Assembly (NCBI GenBank): GCA_024280785.1
Contig: JAJRPK010000289.1
Location: 1-5,088, forward strand
Length of the DNA: 5,088 bases
Source: Gammaproteobacteria bacterium
Lineage (GTDB): Bacteria; Pseudomonadota; Gammaproteobacteria; Pseudomonadales; UBA7434
Direction of reading: 5' to 3'
Part shown: positions 1 through 4,951 of the stretch, one piece after another
How the letters are laid out: the number at the start of each line of letters is the position of its first letter
Numbering within the stretch: position 1 is the first letter of the stretch
The notes under the pieces: generated by a model
What the model saw: the letters and a program-made list of their open reading frames with translations, nothing else
The model's database searches: none
Told to the model about the DNA's origin: nothing
Made by a program: the position numbers and the translations under genes

Positions 1-903
1 ACAGATGCTTTGGGTAAACCAATAGACTGAGATATTGGTGAGCAATTCATCTTTGTCAATAACCGATTCGATATCGCCGTTACAATCCATCCAGGTGTGA
101 AATTTTTCAGTGATCCAGGCGCAAAGACCGGCGGGCGAATCGTTAAGACCCACCCCTAAGGTTTGTGGTTTAGTCCCCTGGATTTTTTGGTAACCGGTTT
201 CCATTGCATCAAACTGCGCCATAATTGCCAAGTTATCTAATTCTTTTTGGTTAAGCCCTTCCTTAGGGTCGGCTGTTAACGCGTAACCAAACGGCATATT
301 AAGGTGGATGCCGTACAAGTTTTCAGCATCCACAACACCCATGTTAGAGGTAATAATGGCACCCCAGTCTCCACCCTGAGCAATGTATTTTTTATAACCC
401 AGTCGAGCCATCAAGGTAGCAAACATTTCCGCAATTTCGAGGGCGTCGATTCCCTCTCGTTGAGTTGTTCCCGAAAAACCGTAACCGGGTAATGAGGGAC
501 ACACTACATGAAAGGCATCGTCGGCGCTGCCGCCATGGTTTTGCGGGTTGACCAGCGGGTCAATAACTTTCATAAACTCGACTATCGTTCCCGGCCAGCC
601 GTGGCTAATAATGACAGGGATAGCATTTTCGTTTTGCGATTTGGCGTGAATAAAGTGGATATCGTGGCCGTCAATTTCGGTCATAAACTGCGGGAACTGA
701 TTGAGCGCTGCCTCTTGCTTACGCCAATCATAATCGTTGGCCCAGTACTCACACAGCTCTTGGATATAGCTAATTTTGGCTCCGTAGCGCCACTCAGTAC
801 CGGGAATCTGATCGGGCCAGCGGGTATTGCTCAATCGCTGTTTTAAATCCGCTATATCGCTATCGGGAATATCAATGCTAAACGGACGGATGGAGTCGTT
901 CAT
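1..903 (-). CDS. Epoxide hydrolase, alpha/beta-hydrolase fold (3' end cut by window edge)
   Basis: The reverse-strand frame stays open from an ATG at 903 down to base 1, giving 301 residues with no stop, so the C-terminus lies outside the window. The N-terminus matches the epoxide hydrolase N-terminal domain that precedes the alpha/beta-hydrolase core. The core shows the oxyanion-hole motif HGWPG at 101-105, SLPGYGFSG at 137-145, and the nucleophile elbow QGGDWG with Asp179 as the expected nucleophile. Tyr238, 59 residues after the nucleophile, fits one of the two lid tyrosines that polarise the epoxide. The catalytic His, the acid residue and the second lid Tyr should lie beyond the edge. 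The family forms an alkyl-enzyme ester with an epoxide and hydrolyses it to a diol in the cytoplasm; the substrate cannot be told. An AGAGGTGA ribosome-binding site at 907-914 supports the start. Family call sure; the gene has no visible link to the integron. Confidence 0.93.
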   Translation of the reverse strand, partial: MNDSIRPFSIDIPDSDIADLKQRLSNTRWPDQIPGTEWRYGAKISYIQELCEYWANDYDWRKQEAALNQFPQFMTEIDGHDIHFIHAKSQNENAIPVIISHGWPGTIVEFMKVIDPLVNPQNHGGSADDAFHVVCPSLPGYGFSGTTQREGIDALEIAEMFATLMARLGYKKYIAQGGDWGAIITSNMGVVDAENLYGIHLNMPFGYALTADPKEGLNQKELDNLAIMAQFDAMETGYQKIQGTKPQTLGVGLNDSPAGLCAWITEKFHTWMDCNGDIESVIDKDELLTNISVYWFTQSIC

Positions 904-1127
904 TATTCACCTCTAAATTTTCCGTTCTTGGTTCTTGGTCGACCTCGGCCCACCTCGTTTGCTTTGGAGCTAAATGAAAATGAAAGCTTGAGCTTAGCTA
1001 GGGTTAACCGCTAGAGGTCATTGTAATGTGATAAGTAGACGAAGGTACATTAACGCTGGGATATTTTGATCGCCAGCCCTGCGCGGCCGTCAGGCATCTG
1101 TTCCAAGAGGCTACTAGTCAGAGGTCA
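904..1127. other. Intergenic region between epoxide hydrolase and integrase genes
   Basis: These 224 bases hold no convincing gene. Near the left end is the ribosome-binding site of the epoxide hydrolase gene. Further right are a tandem TTCTTGG at about 924-937 and an 8-base direct repeat AGAGGTCA at 1013-1020 and 1120-1127; repeats this short may be chance. On the minus strand the integrase frame meets two stops (TAG, TGA) and then stays open for about 24 codons; this stretch resembles no known integrase tail. No clear promoter was found for the epoxide hydrolase. This gap would be the outer boundary of the integron. Confidence 0.5.
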
Positions 1128-1886
1128 CTAATCAATTGGGCATTGCACGCCTAAGCCACCTCTATTGAGTACATGAGTATAAATCTCGGTGGTAGCTACA
1201 TCGGCATGCCCCAAAAGCTGCTGTATGGAGTGAATATCATAGCCGCGTTCAAGCAAGTGAGTAGCAAATGAATGCCTGAATGTGTGGCAATTAGCTTGCT
1301 TGTGAATCCCTGCACTCTTAACGGCAGAACTTACCGCTCTTTGAATATAGCGTTGATGTCGATGATGTCGCTTAATGCGTTTATCTCTTGGATCGACGGC
1401 TCGTTTGTTAGAAGGAAATAAAAACTGCCATGCCAAACAAAAACTGGCAGACGGATATTTACGAGCCAGGGCATAAGGCATATAAACTTCACCAAAGCCT
1501 TGTTCAAGATCGTTAGCATGAAGATCCTCTACCCTATCGACTTGCTGCTTTAATTCACTTTCGATGGATTTTGGTAGCATCGAGGGGCGATCCTTTCCGC
1601 CCTTACTCGCACGAATATTGATCTGATTGCGACCAAAATCAATATCTTTAACGCGCAATCGCAAACATTCAGAAACTCTTAGCCCTGCGCCATACATAAT
1701 TTTGGCCATCAGTTGTTTGTCCCCTGATAGTTGGGCAATAACTTTCTGCGCCTCTCGGGGAGTAAAAACGACAGGGATTTTTTTTTGACGTTTAGTGTAA
1801 TTAAATTGTAATTCGATACAGCCGCTAGGCTGCTGAGGGATGGGTGGTGGGATGTCGCCCATAACATTAACGCGTTTTTTTCGCAT
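1128..1886 (-). CDS. intI: Integron integrase IntI, N-terminally truncated tyrosine recombinase
   Basis: The 252-residue product is the catalytic domain of an integron tyrosine recombinase, the enzyme that inserts and excises gene cassettes at attI and attC. The active-site set is complete and keeps the spacing of IntI1: Arg70, Lys95, His201, Arg204, His227 and nucleophile Tyr236. The IntI-specific insert is present (MPYALARKYPSA, about 136-147, with the region to about 165), as is the family C-terminus YTHVLNRGGLGV. IntI proteins usually have about 320 residues. Here homology begins only near residue 24 (IELQF), so roughly 76 residues making up most of the N-terminal core-binding domain are gone. 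Residues 1-22 (MRKKRVNVMGDIPPPIPQQP...) match nothing I know in IntI. The ATG at 1886 has a good Shine-Dalgarno AAAGGA 7 bases upstream (1894-1899), so the short form may be translated. Without the core-binding domain, recombination is expected to be abolished or badly impaired; it could also be called a pseudogene. Cassettes lie on its 5' side, as in other integrons. Confidence 0.92.
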   Translation of the reverse strand: MRKKRVNVMGDIPPPIPQQPSGCIELQFNYTKRQKKIPVVFTPREAQKVIAQLSGDKQLMAKIMYGAGLRVSECLRLRVKDIDFGRNQINIRASKGGKDRPSMLPKSIESELKQQVDRVEDLHANDLEQGFGEVYMPYALARKYPSASFCLAWQFLFPSNKRAVDPRDKRIKRHHRHQRYIQRAVSSAVKSAGIHKQANCHTFRHSFATHLLERGYDIHSIQQLLGHADVATTEIYTHVLNRGGLGVQCPID

Positions 1887-2060
1887 AGCTCATTCCTTTG
1901 AACTGTATAAGATGGGAGCATTGTACCGAGTCTAGAGGAACTGTACAGTAGAGTTCACCGGCAAACGGTCTATATTTGTGTTTATAAAGGGATTTTTTAA
2001 GAGGCCCCAAAAAAATATACGGCAAGGTGTATATGCGCACCTTTGCCGCTGAATTAGCTG
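1887..2060. other. Expected attI / integrase promoter region, no clear site
   Basis: In an integron the recombination site attI and the cassette promoter lie between the 5' end of intI and the first cassette, which is this interval. I see no convincing attI. A weak candidate for the first cassette junction is GTTATGG at 2060-2066, with the GTT core but a poor fit to GTTRRRY. A short palindrome ACTGTACAGT near 1939-1949 looks like two abutting LexA half-sites but lacks the 8-base spacer of a real SOS box. A minus-strand TACAAT near 1918-1923 could be a -10 for the integrase. The right part holds the toxin-antitoxin terminator. Confidence 0.3.
2009..2048 (-). terminator. Rho-independent terminator of the parDE-like operon
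   Basis: Read on the minus strand, just after the toxin stop codon at 2061, there is a hairpin with arms 2038-2048 (CGGCAAAGGTG) and 2020-2029 (CACCTTGCCG). The arms pair except for one bulged base, with an 8-base loop. After TATA it runs into seven consecutive T (2009-2015). This is the layout of an intrinsic terminator and fits the convergence point between the toxin-antitoxin transcript and the integrase promoter region. Confidence 0.8.
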
Positions 2061-2363
2061 TTATGGCTCTTGAAGGTTAAGCTCAACATCCATTCTTTTA
2101 TGAAGAATGCGAACAACCTCAATAGAAGTGTTAGTTCCTCCTTTATAAAATATTACATGGCTACCGATAGGGAATTTTTTGTAGCTTGTGCGTATTACAT
2201 CGCAGGCTTTTCCAACGAGAGGAGTGTCAGCAAGCATATGAAAAGCATCATCAAATTGCTTAACATAAACATTTCGTTGCTCCCTACCCCAGTCCTTTTG
2301 GGTATAAAGAGCAATATTCCTCAAATCTGCTTTTGCAGCATTCGTTAACACAAATGATTTCAT
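2061..2363 (-). CDS. parE: ParE-family toxin of a type II toxin-antitoxin system
   Basis: The 100-residue protein is full length for the ParE/RelE toxin superfamily. It shows the ParE pattern: N-terminal LTNAAKADLRNIALYT (residues 6-21), the helical middle with DWG at 24-26, the basic YKKFPIGSHVIFYK block at 61-74, and the C-terminal IEVVRILHKRMDV at 81-93. ParE toxins typically poison DNA gyrase, while RelE relatives cut ribosome-bound mRNA; the VIFY...VVRILHKRMDV ending favours ParE, but the target is inferred. The start ATG at 2363 follows the antitoxin stop by two bases, so the genes are translationally coupled, antitoxin first. It lies in the integron as a probable cassette in reverse orientation. 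Such cassettes carry their own promoter and are thought to stabilise arrays, because loss of the cassette leaves free toxin. The frame is intact. Confidence 0.9.
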   Translation of the reverse strand: MKSFVLTNAAKADLRNIALYTQKDWGREQRNVYVKQFDDAFHMLADTPLVGKACDVIRTSYKKFPIGSHVIFYKGGTNTSIEVVRILHKRMDVELNLQEP

Positions 2364-2365
2364 TC

Positions 2366-2602
2366 TTAGCTTTCAGCATCCAATTCATCAATAAATGCAT
2401 CAAAGCTATAGTCGGCCGTACCGCTTTGCTCTCCTTCTTCAAGTAAGCGTCGCAAAGCCTCTGTCTTAGTTTCAGTGTTCTCAAGCAGCCTCAAGCCAGC
2501 ACGTACAACTTCGCTGACAGAGCCGTATCGCCCCGTATTTACTTGGCTGGAGATAAATCCATCAAAATGATCACCAAGAGTTATGCTAGTATTTTTAGCC
2601 AT
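2366..2602 (-). CDS. parD: ParD-family antitoxin (ribbon-helix-helix)
   Basis: The product is 78 residues from the ATG at 2602. I chose this start because GAGGTG lies four bases upstream (2607-2612) and the protein then begins MAKNTSITLG, the usual ParD opening; an in-frame start at 2623 would add seven residues and would overlap the operator. Residues 4-10 form the DNA-contacting beta strand, and the rest of the ribbon-helix-helix follows with GRYGSVSEVVRAGLRLLE at about 25-42. The acidic C-terminal tail (about 50-78) is the part that wraps the toxin in this family. Antitoxin and toxin together normally repress their own promoter; the inverted repeat just upstream is a suitable operator. The partner toxin gene starts two bases after the stop. 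The gene looks intact. Confidence 0.9.
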   Translation of the reverse strand: MAKNTSITLGDHFDGFISSQVNTGRYGSVSEVVRAGLRLLENTETKTEALRRLLEEGEQSGTADYSFDAFIDELDAES

Positions 2603-2617
2603 ACGACACCTCAAAAG

Positions 2618-2657
2618 TACCAATATATACCTAATTTTGGTATGAAAACCATATCAA
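2618..2657 (-). promoter_or_regulatory. Candidate promoter/operator of the toxin-antitoxin operon
   Basis: An inverted repeat TACCAA-N13-TTGGTA spans 2618-2642, directly upstream of the antitoxin ribosome-binding site, where ParD-type proteins bind to repress their own operon. Within it, on the minus strand, is an AT-rich GTATATATT that could hold the -10 element. Possible -35 elements are TGGTTT (2646-2651, spaced 18 bases from TATATT) or TTGATA (2652-2657, which would need a weaker -10). The exact promoter hexamers are uncertain. The region touches the left edge of the attC-like site. Confidence 0.5.
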
Positions 2658-2705
2658 GTCAAGGCAGCAGACGGCTAACGCCGCCAACTGCTTGAGGCGT
2701 TAAAT
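2652..2705 (+). repeat. attC-like recombination site 1 (short, left core degenerate)
   Basis: The bases fold into a typical short attC hairpin. TCAAGGCAG (2659-2667) pairs with CTGCTTGA (2688-2695), leaving one bulged G like the extrahelical base that marks the bottom strand of attC sites. An inner stem CGGC/GCCG closes on a TAAC loop (about 2672-2683). The right core GTTAAAT at 2699-2705 fits GTTRRRY fully. The left core is poor: no RYYYAAC occurs at the expected place, and the nearest AAC is at 2647-2649. I read it as a real attC with a decayed left core. It separates the toxin-antitoxin module from the module that begins at 2700. Confidence 0.7.
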
Positions 2706-2735
2706 GTAATCTAAATCTAGGAAAGTGTGTAAGAA

Positions 2736-2828
2736 TTATGAGATTAAAAATTGATCCAGTGGTCTCACATAGATATCGAGCTGTGATTGGCTGGTGTCGA
2801 TACCGACATTGATCTCTTGAGTAATCAT
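2736..2828 (-). pseudogene. IS110-family transposase, 5' remnant
   Basis: A reverse-strand frame from ATG 2828 to a TAA at 2736 encodes 30 residues. It contains VGIDTSQSQLDIYVRP (8-23), which matches the first conserved block of IS110-family DEDD transposases. In these enzymes the Asp of the VGID motif (here Asp11) is the first of the four metal-binding acids of the RuvC-like domain. Intact proteins have roughly 300-400 residues, so about nine tenths of the gene is missing; the sequence beyond the stop, toward attC site 1, shows no continuing homology in any frame. A GGAG lies about 12 bases upstream of the ATG, and CGGAGATAGCTTACC before it is probably native leader. Some IS110/IS1111 elements insert specifically into attC sites, so the position 30 bases from an attC core is meaningful. 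The remnant is inactive. Confidence 0.78.
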
Positions 2829-3042
2829 AAGGTAAGCTATCTCCGCCTTGCTATTCGGGCTCGAGGCCCACATGACTATTCGAGTTATGCCTAGTGAGTT
2901 TTGTAGCGTTCTTACTTGTTATCGGTCTCTGTAAGGGAGCCTGTTGCGCATCGAACTACTACAAAAGGCCTTCGGTGGCCGCCGAAGGTGGGCCTCAATT
3001 GACCCGTTAGTGAAAAGGATTTAAAGAGTGAAAATAAGACAG
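2829..3042. other. Non-coding stretch, probably IS110 5' leader plus unknown sequence
   Basis: Only open frames of about 20 codons occur here, and none is recognisable. The part next to the transposase remnant (about 2829-2900) is likely its original leader. It contains CTATTCG twice (2851-2857 and 2876-2882) and a near-palindrome around CTCGAG at 2859-2869. In IS110-group elements this non-coding end can encode the bridge RNA that guides target choice; whether any of it survives here cannot be told by eye. A strong hairpin at 2966-2995 is listed separately. Confidence 0.45.
2966..2995. repeat. GC-rich stem-loop, possible minus-strand terminator
   Basis: CCTTCGG (2969-2975) pairs perfectly with CCGAAGG (2982-2988) around a 6-base loop; an alternative outer pairing AGGCC/GGCCT extends to 2966-2995. 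On the minus strand the stem is followed by TTTT (2963-2966), so it could act as a terminator for transcription entering from the right. No gene on that strand needs it. It could equally be the end of a small repeat. Confidence 0.5.
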
Positions 3043-3122
3043 GGACAACCATACAAGGCCAGATTACGGATAAATTATTCCGCCTTCGGCTACATAATTT
3101 CCCGCAACTGGCGGCGTTGGCA
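3043..3122 (+). repeat. attC recombination site 2
   Basis: The site runs 80 bp, with left core GGACAAC (AAC conserved, pyrimidines poor) and right core GTTGGCA at 3116-3122 (GTT conserved, final Y missing). Between them the arms pair as GCCAG (3058-3062) with CTGGC (3108-3112) and AAATTAT (3072-3078) with ATAATTT (3094-3100). Unequal arm lengths leave unpaired bases as in known attC sites. The loop is CG-rich (CCGCCTTCGGC). Recombination would cut between G3116 and T3117, so the next cassette begins TTGGCAAAC. Confidence 0.78.
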
Positions 3123-3716
3123 AACAAAAAGAAGCAGACGAAATTACTAGTGGAAAAAACTAATCGCTCTACATTAATGAAAATGCATGCATTGCTGGCA
3201 GCCTTTATATTACCAGTAGCAATCATGTTTTTTGTGACAGGCGCTCTTTATACCTGGGGAGTAAAAGGTGGTTATGATACAACCACTCACGAATTACATC
3301 TTAAAAAGCCAATTCAAGGTGAGCTGACAGAGCTTGTTGTATTGGCAAAAAACGAATTGAAAAGACAAAATGTAGAGCCACCATCAGGTCAAGCCAAAAT
3401 CAAAAAAATTGGTTCTTCTTATAAGCTTGAGTGGACGGGTTCAAATATTGATGTTGTTGTAGAGCCTACGTTGCAACCATTAATTGCTAAATTACAAATA
3501 AAAAATACGAGTTGGCATCGGCAGTTTGTACAACTACACAAAGCAAAAGGGGGGACACCATTTAAAGTATATGCTGCTGCATTTGCCGCTGCTTTACTGT
3601 TATTACTTGTTTCAGGTTTTATTATGGCATGGCAAATGCCAAAGCTACGCAAACTAACAATAGTTTCTGCATCATTGGGTATGGCTCTATTTGCTGTAAT
3701 GGTTATATCCAGTTGA
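3117..3716 (+). CDS. PepSY-type membrane protein, integron cassette gene
   Basis: The product has up to 199 residues and resembles small PepSY_TM-like proteins. Its pattern is a basic N-terminus, a transmembrane helix at about 25-47 (HALLAAFILPVAIMFFVTGA), YTWGVKGGYDTTTHEL, an extracytoplasmic domain of about 100 residues, a conserved WHRQFVQLHKAKGG at 133-146, then helices at about 150-172 and 179-198. PepSY domains occur in membrane proteins linked to peptidase inhibition or to iron and other redox-related uptake, but this short form has no established function and I assign none. The start is uncertain: TTG at 3117 is the first base after the attC crossover; GTG at 3150 and ATG at 3177 are alternatives; none has a clear Shine-Dalgarno. 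GTG 3150 or TTG 3117 keeps the EKTNRSTL segment, which seems part of the family. The stop lies 15 bases before attC site 3, a standard cassette layout. Confidence 0.78.
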   Translation: MANKKKQTKLLVEKTNRSTLMKMHALLAAFILPVAIMFFVTGALYTWGVKGGYDTTTHELHLKKPIQGELTELVVLAKNELKRQNVEPPSGQAKIKKIGSSYKLEWTGSNIDVVVEPTLQPLIAKLQIKNTSWHRQFVQLHKAKGGTPFKVYAAAFAAALLLLLVSGFIMAWQMPKLRKLTIVSASLGMALFAVMVISS

Positions 3717-3731
3717 GTTTGGTCATCAAAT

Positions 3732-3819
3732 GCCTAACAATTAGCTCAACCCGACCATTTATACGTCGTTTCGCTTCGCCGCACTCTGTATAAATGGCCG
3801 GTTAGCAAGAGCGTTGGGA
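3732..3819 (+). repeat. attC recombination site 3
   Basis: This is the clearest attC here, 88 bp long. The left core GCCTAAC (3732-3738) fits RYYYAAC exactly. The right core GTTGGGA (3813-3819) fits GTTRRRY except the last base. The arms contain a perfect 10-bp stem, CCATTTATAC (3755-3764) with GTATAAATGG (3788-3797). Outside it, GCTCAACCCGA faces GCTAACCGG with unpaired bases, as expected for extrahelical positions. It closes the PepSY cassette, which spans 3117-3813 (697 bp). Confidence 0.88.
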
Positions 3820-3946
3820 CCTTGGTCTTGACGTACTAAAAAAGTACGAGAAATGGAAAGATATTGTAGCTATTACTGGTCCGCAAGGGCTTAGAAAAAT
3901 TAAAGGCTTACGTGATGAATCCCTGAGGGGAGAATGGGGCGATTAC
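3809..3946 (+). pseudogene. RelE/HigB-like toxin gene fragment, both ends missing
   Basis: The frame beginning after a TAG at 3803 encodes VLKKYEKWKDIVAITGPQGL, then RKIKGLRDESLRGEW, a block typical of the middle of RelE/HigB-like toxins of roughly 90-100 residues. No start codon lies in frame, and homology begins close to the right core of attC site 3, so the first 15-20 residues are absent. Homology ends at about GEWGDY (3946), where the family would continue into the basic YRSSRL-type strand; from there the frame runs meaninglessly to a stop at 4042 while transposase coding appears in another frame. In this toxin group the antitoxin gene often lies just downstream; none is seen. The fragment cannot make a toxin. 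The superfamily is fairly sure, the exact subfamily is not. Confidence 0.72.
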
Positions 3947-4371
3947 ACCAAAGTTTACCGGCCAGAAAGCCAAGTACGGAAAACGCAAGGCCAAGCCCAA
4001 GAGCCGACAACAAAAAGAAGTGATCCCTTCGACCGACTTTAGCTTTGATCCCATCAAAAAAACCTGCATTTGTCCCGAGGGCCAACGGCTCAGTCCACGA
4101 GGAGAACGACCTATCGATAACGGACAAACAAAAATTTATTTTGAGGGTCGCTTAAGCCAGTGTAAAAACTGTGACCGTAAACATGAATGCATGCGCAATC
4201 CTTCGTCAGCCGATCACCGTAAAGGTAACGGTCGGCAAGTGTCTTTTATTCTTAAAGGAAAACCGACCTATACCGATTGGATGAAGGTGCGAGTGGACAG
4301 GCCAATGGAGATTGTTCTGTTTAGTACACAATATCGAGAAGCTACAGAATTACGGAAGTATGGCGGCGTAA
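3947..4371 (+). pseudogene. IS1182-family transposase remnant, truncated and internally deleted
   Basis: One frame (about 3947-4298) gives the C-terminal half of an IS1182-type DDE transposase: a basic segment GQKAKYGKRKAKPKSRQQK, FDPIKKTCICPEGQ, YFEGRLSQCKNC with the cysteine pairs CxC, CxxC and a further C (KHECMRNP), then SADHRKGNGRQVSFIL and YTDWMKVRVD. The end of the protein, GQWRLFCLVHNIEKLQNYG, lies in a different frame from 4300 to a TAA at 4369-4371. About 40 residues normally separate these two blocks and include the SVVEPVFG motif with the catalytic Glu. A single deletion with frameshift near 4298 therefore removed the last catalytic residue. The N-terminal half with the two catalytic Asp residues is also missing. 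The uninterrupted frame from a GTG at 4020 to 4379 is not a real gene. The junction with the toxin fragment lies at about 3940-3950. Confidence 0.85.
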
Positions 4372-4543
4372 GGGGCTAATAACCGGAGCTTTAGCGCCAC
4401 TGATGCGCCCACTTGAAATTAGCGCTGAAAACCTGCACTCTGACGACAAATAAATTAAATAGTATGAGGTTGGATAAAATGCTGCTCTATAGAATCGTTT
4501 TTCTACAGCCTCGTTATATTTTCCCACCAATTCCACTGAGGGC
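4372..4543. other. Non-coding 3' flank of the IS1182 remnant, with possible inverted-repeat end
   Basis: No gene is seen in these 172 bases. The sequence is probably the 3' non-coding tail of the insertion sequence up to CGTTTTTCTACAGCCTCGTT (4496-4515), which resembles terminal inverted repeats of IS1182-type elements as I remember them. The matching left end is not in the window, so this cannot be verified internally. The last 25-30 bases would then be the leader of the MAPEG gene, with TGAGGG at 4537-4542. Confidence 0.35.
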
Positions 4544-4951
4544 TTGATATTGCTTTATCCAATGGCAGCTATGGTTTTGCTAACTTTTATAATCGGCATT
4601 ATCACTGTAAAAGTTCGATTCGCTAGCGTCAAGAATGGTCAAATTAGCGCTAAATACTATAAATTGATGCACGGAGAAAACGTCCCTGAAATCGTTATAA
4701 AAACCACTCGCTGCTTCAATAATCAATTTGAGATTCCTGTACTATTCTACGTGGTGTGTACTCTTTATGTTAGCCTTGAAATTGAGAGCTTAGCCGGGTT
4801 AATACTCGCATGGATTTTTGTCATTTTTCGATACATACATGCTTATATCCACCTGACCTATAATCACATAATTCATCGCATGTTAACTTTCTGGCTAGCA
4901 TTTATAACTATAATAATTTTGTGGCTAAATCTTGCTGCAAACAAAATATAA
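4544..4951 (+). CDS. MAPEG-family integral membrane protein, probable cassette gene
   Basis: The product has about 133-135 residues, the normal size for bacterial MAPEG proteins (membrane-associated eicosanoid and glutathione metabolism family). It has four hydrophobic helices: about 5-24 after the YPMAAM opening, 62-80, 83-106 and 111-131. Family motifs are LLYPMAAMVLLTF at the start, KYYKLMHGENVPE at 37-49, NNQFEIPVLFYVVC at 59-72 and RYIHAYIHLTYNHIIHR at 96-112. Eukaryotic relatives are glutathione transferases or leukotriene enzymes; for short bacterial members the reaction is mostly unknown. No ATG is available at the start. TTG at 4550 is the best start, since TGAGGG (4537-4542) lies seven bases upstream; TTG at 4544 is the longer alternative. 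The stop TAA overlaps the left core of attC site 4. Its codons are AT-rich like the other cassettes. No attC separates it from the toxin fragment, so one seems to have been lost. Confidence 0.87.
   Translation: MILLYPMAAMVLLTFIIGIITVKVRFASVKNGQISAKYYKLMHGENVPEIVIKTTRCFNNQFEIPVLFYVVCTLYVSLEIESLAGLILAWIFVIFRYIHAYIHLTYNHIIHRMLTFWLAFITIIILWLNLAANKI

Noticed and set aside
304..846. Two plus-strand open frames (304-492 and 508-846)
   Set aside because: They lie antisense to the epoxide hydrolase, whose motifs and open frame cover the whole stretch; their products have no recognisable features.
1331..1921. Minus-strand open frames at 1331-1519 and 1709-1921
   Set aside because: Both overlap the integrase in other frames and show no family pattern; the integrase frame has complete catalytic motifs.
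1938..1950. Possible LexA (SOS) box upstream of the integrase
   Set aside because: CTGTACAG lacks the 8-base spacer of CTGT-N8-ACAG, so regulation by LexA is not supported.
2070..2484. Open frames at 2070-2348 (plus) and 2284-2484 (minus)
   Set aside because: Shadows of the parE and parD genes, which have clear family signatures and coupled starts.
2738..2812. Small plus-strand open frame of 24 codons
   Set aside because: The opposite strand encodes a clear IS110 transposase block over the same bases.
2912..3226. Minus-strand open frame of 104 codons
   Set aside because: It runs through attC site 2 and the stem-loop at 2966-2995 and into the PepSY gene; its composition reflects these, not a protein family.
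3419..4127. Minus-strand open frames at 3419-3652 and 3900-4127
   Set aside because: They are antisense to the PepSY gene and to the toxin and transposase remnants, respectively, and have no recognisable motif.
4342..4536. Minus-strand open frame of 64 codons
   Set aside because: It covers the 3' tail of the IS remnant, has no ribosome-binding site and no family pattern.
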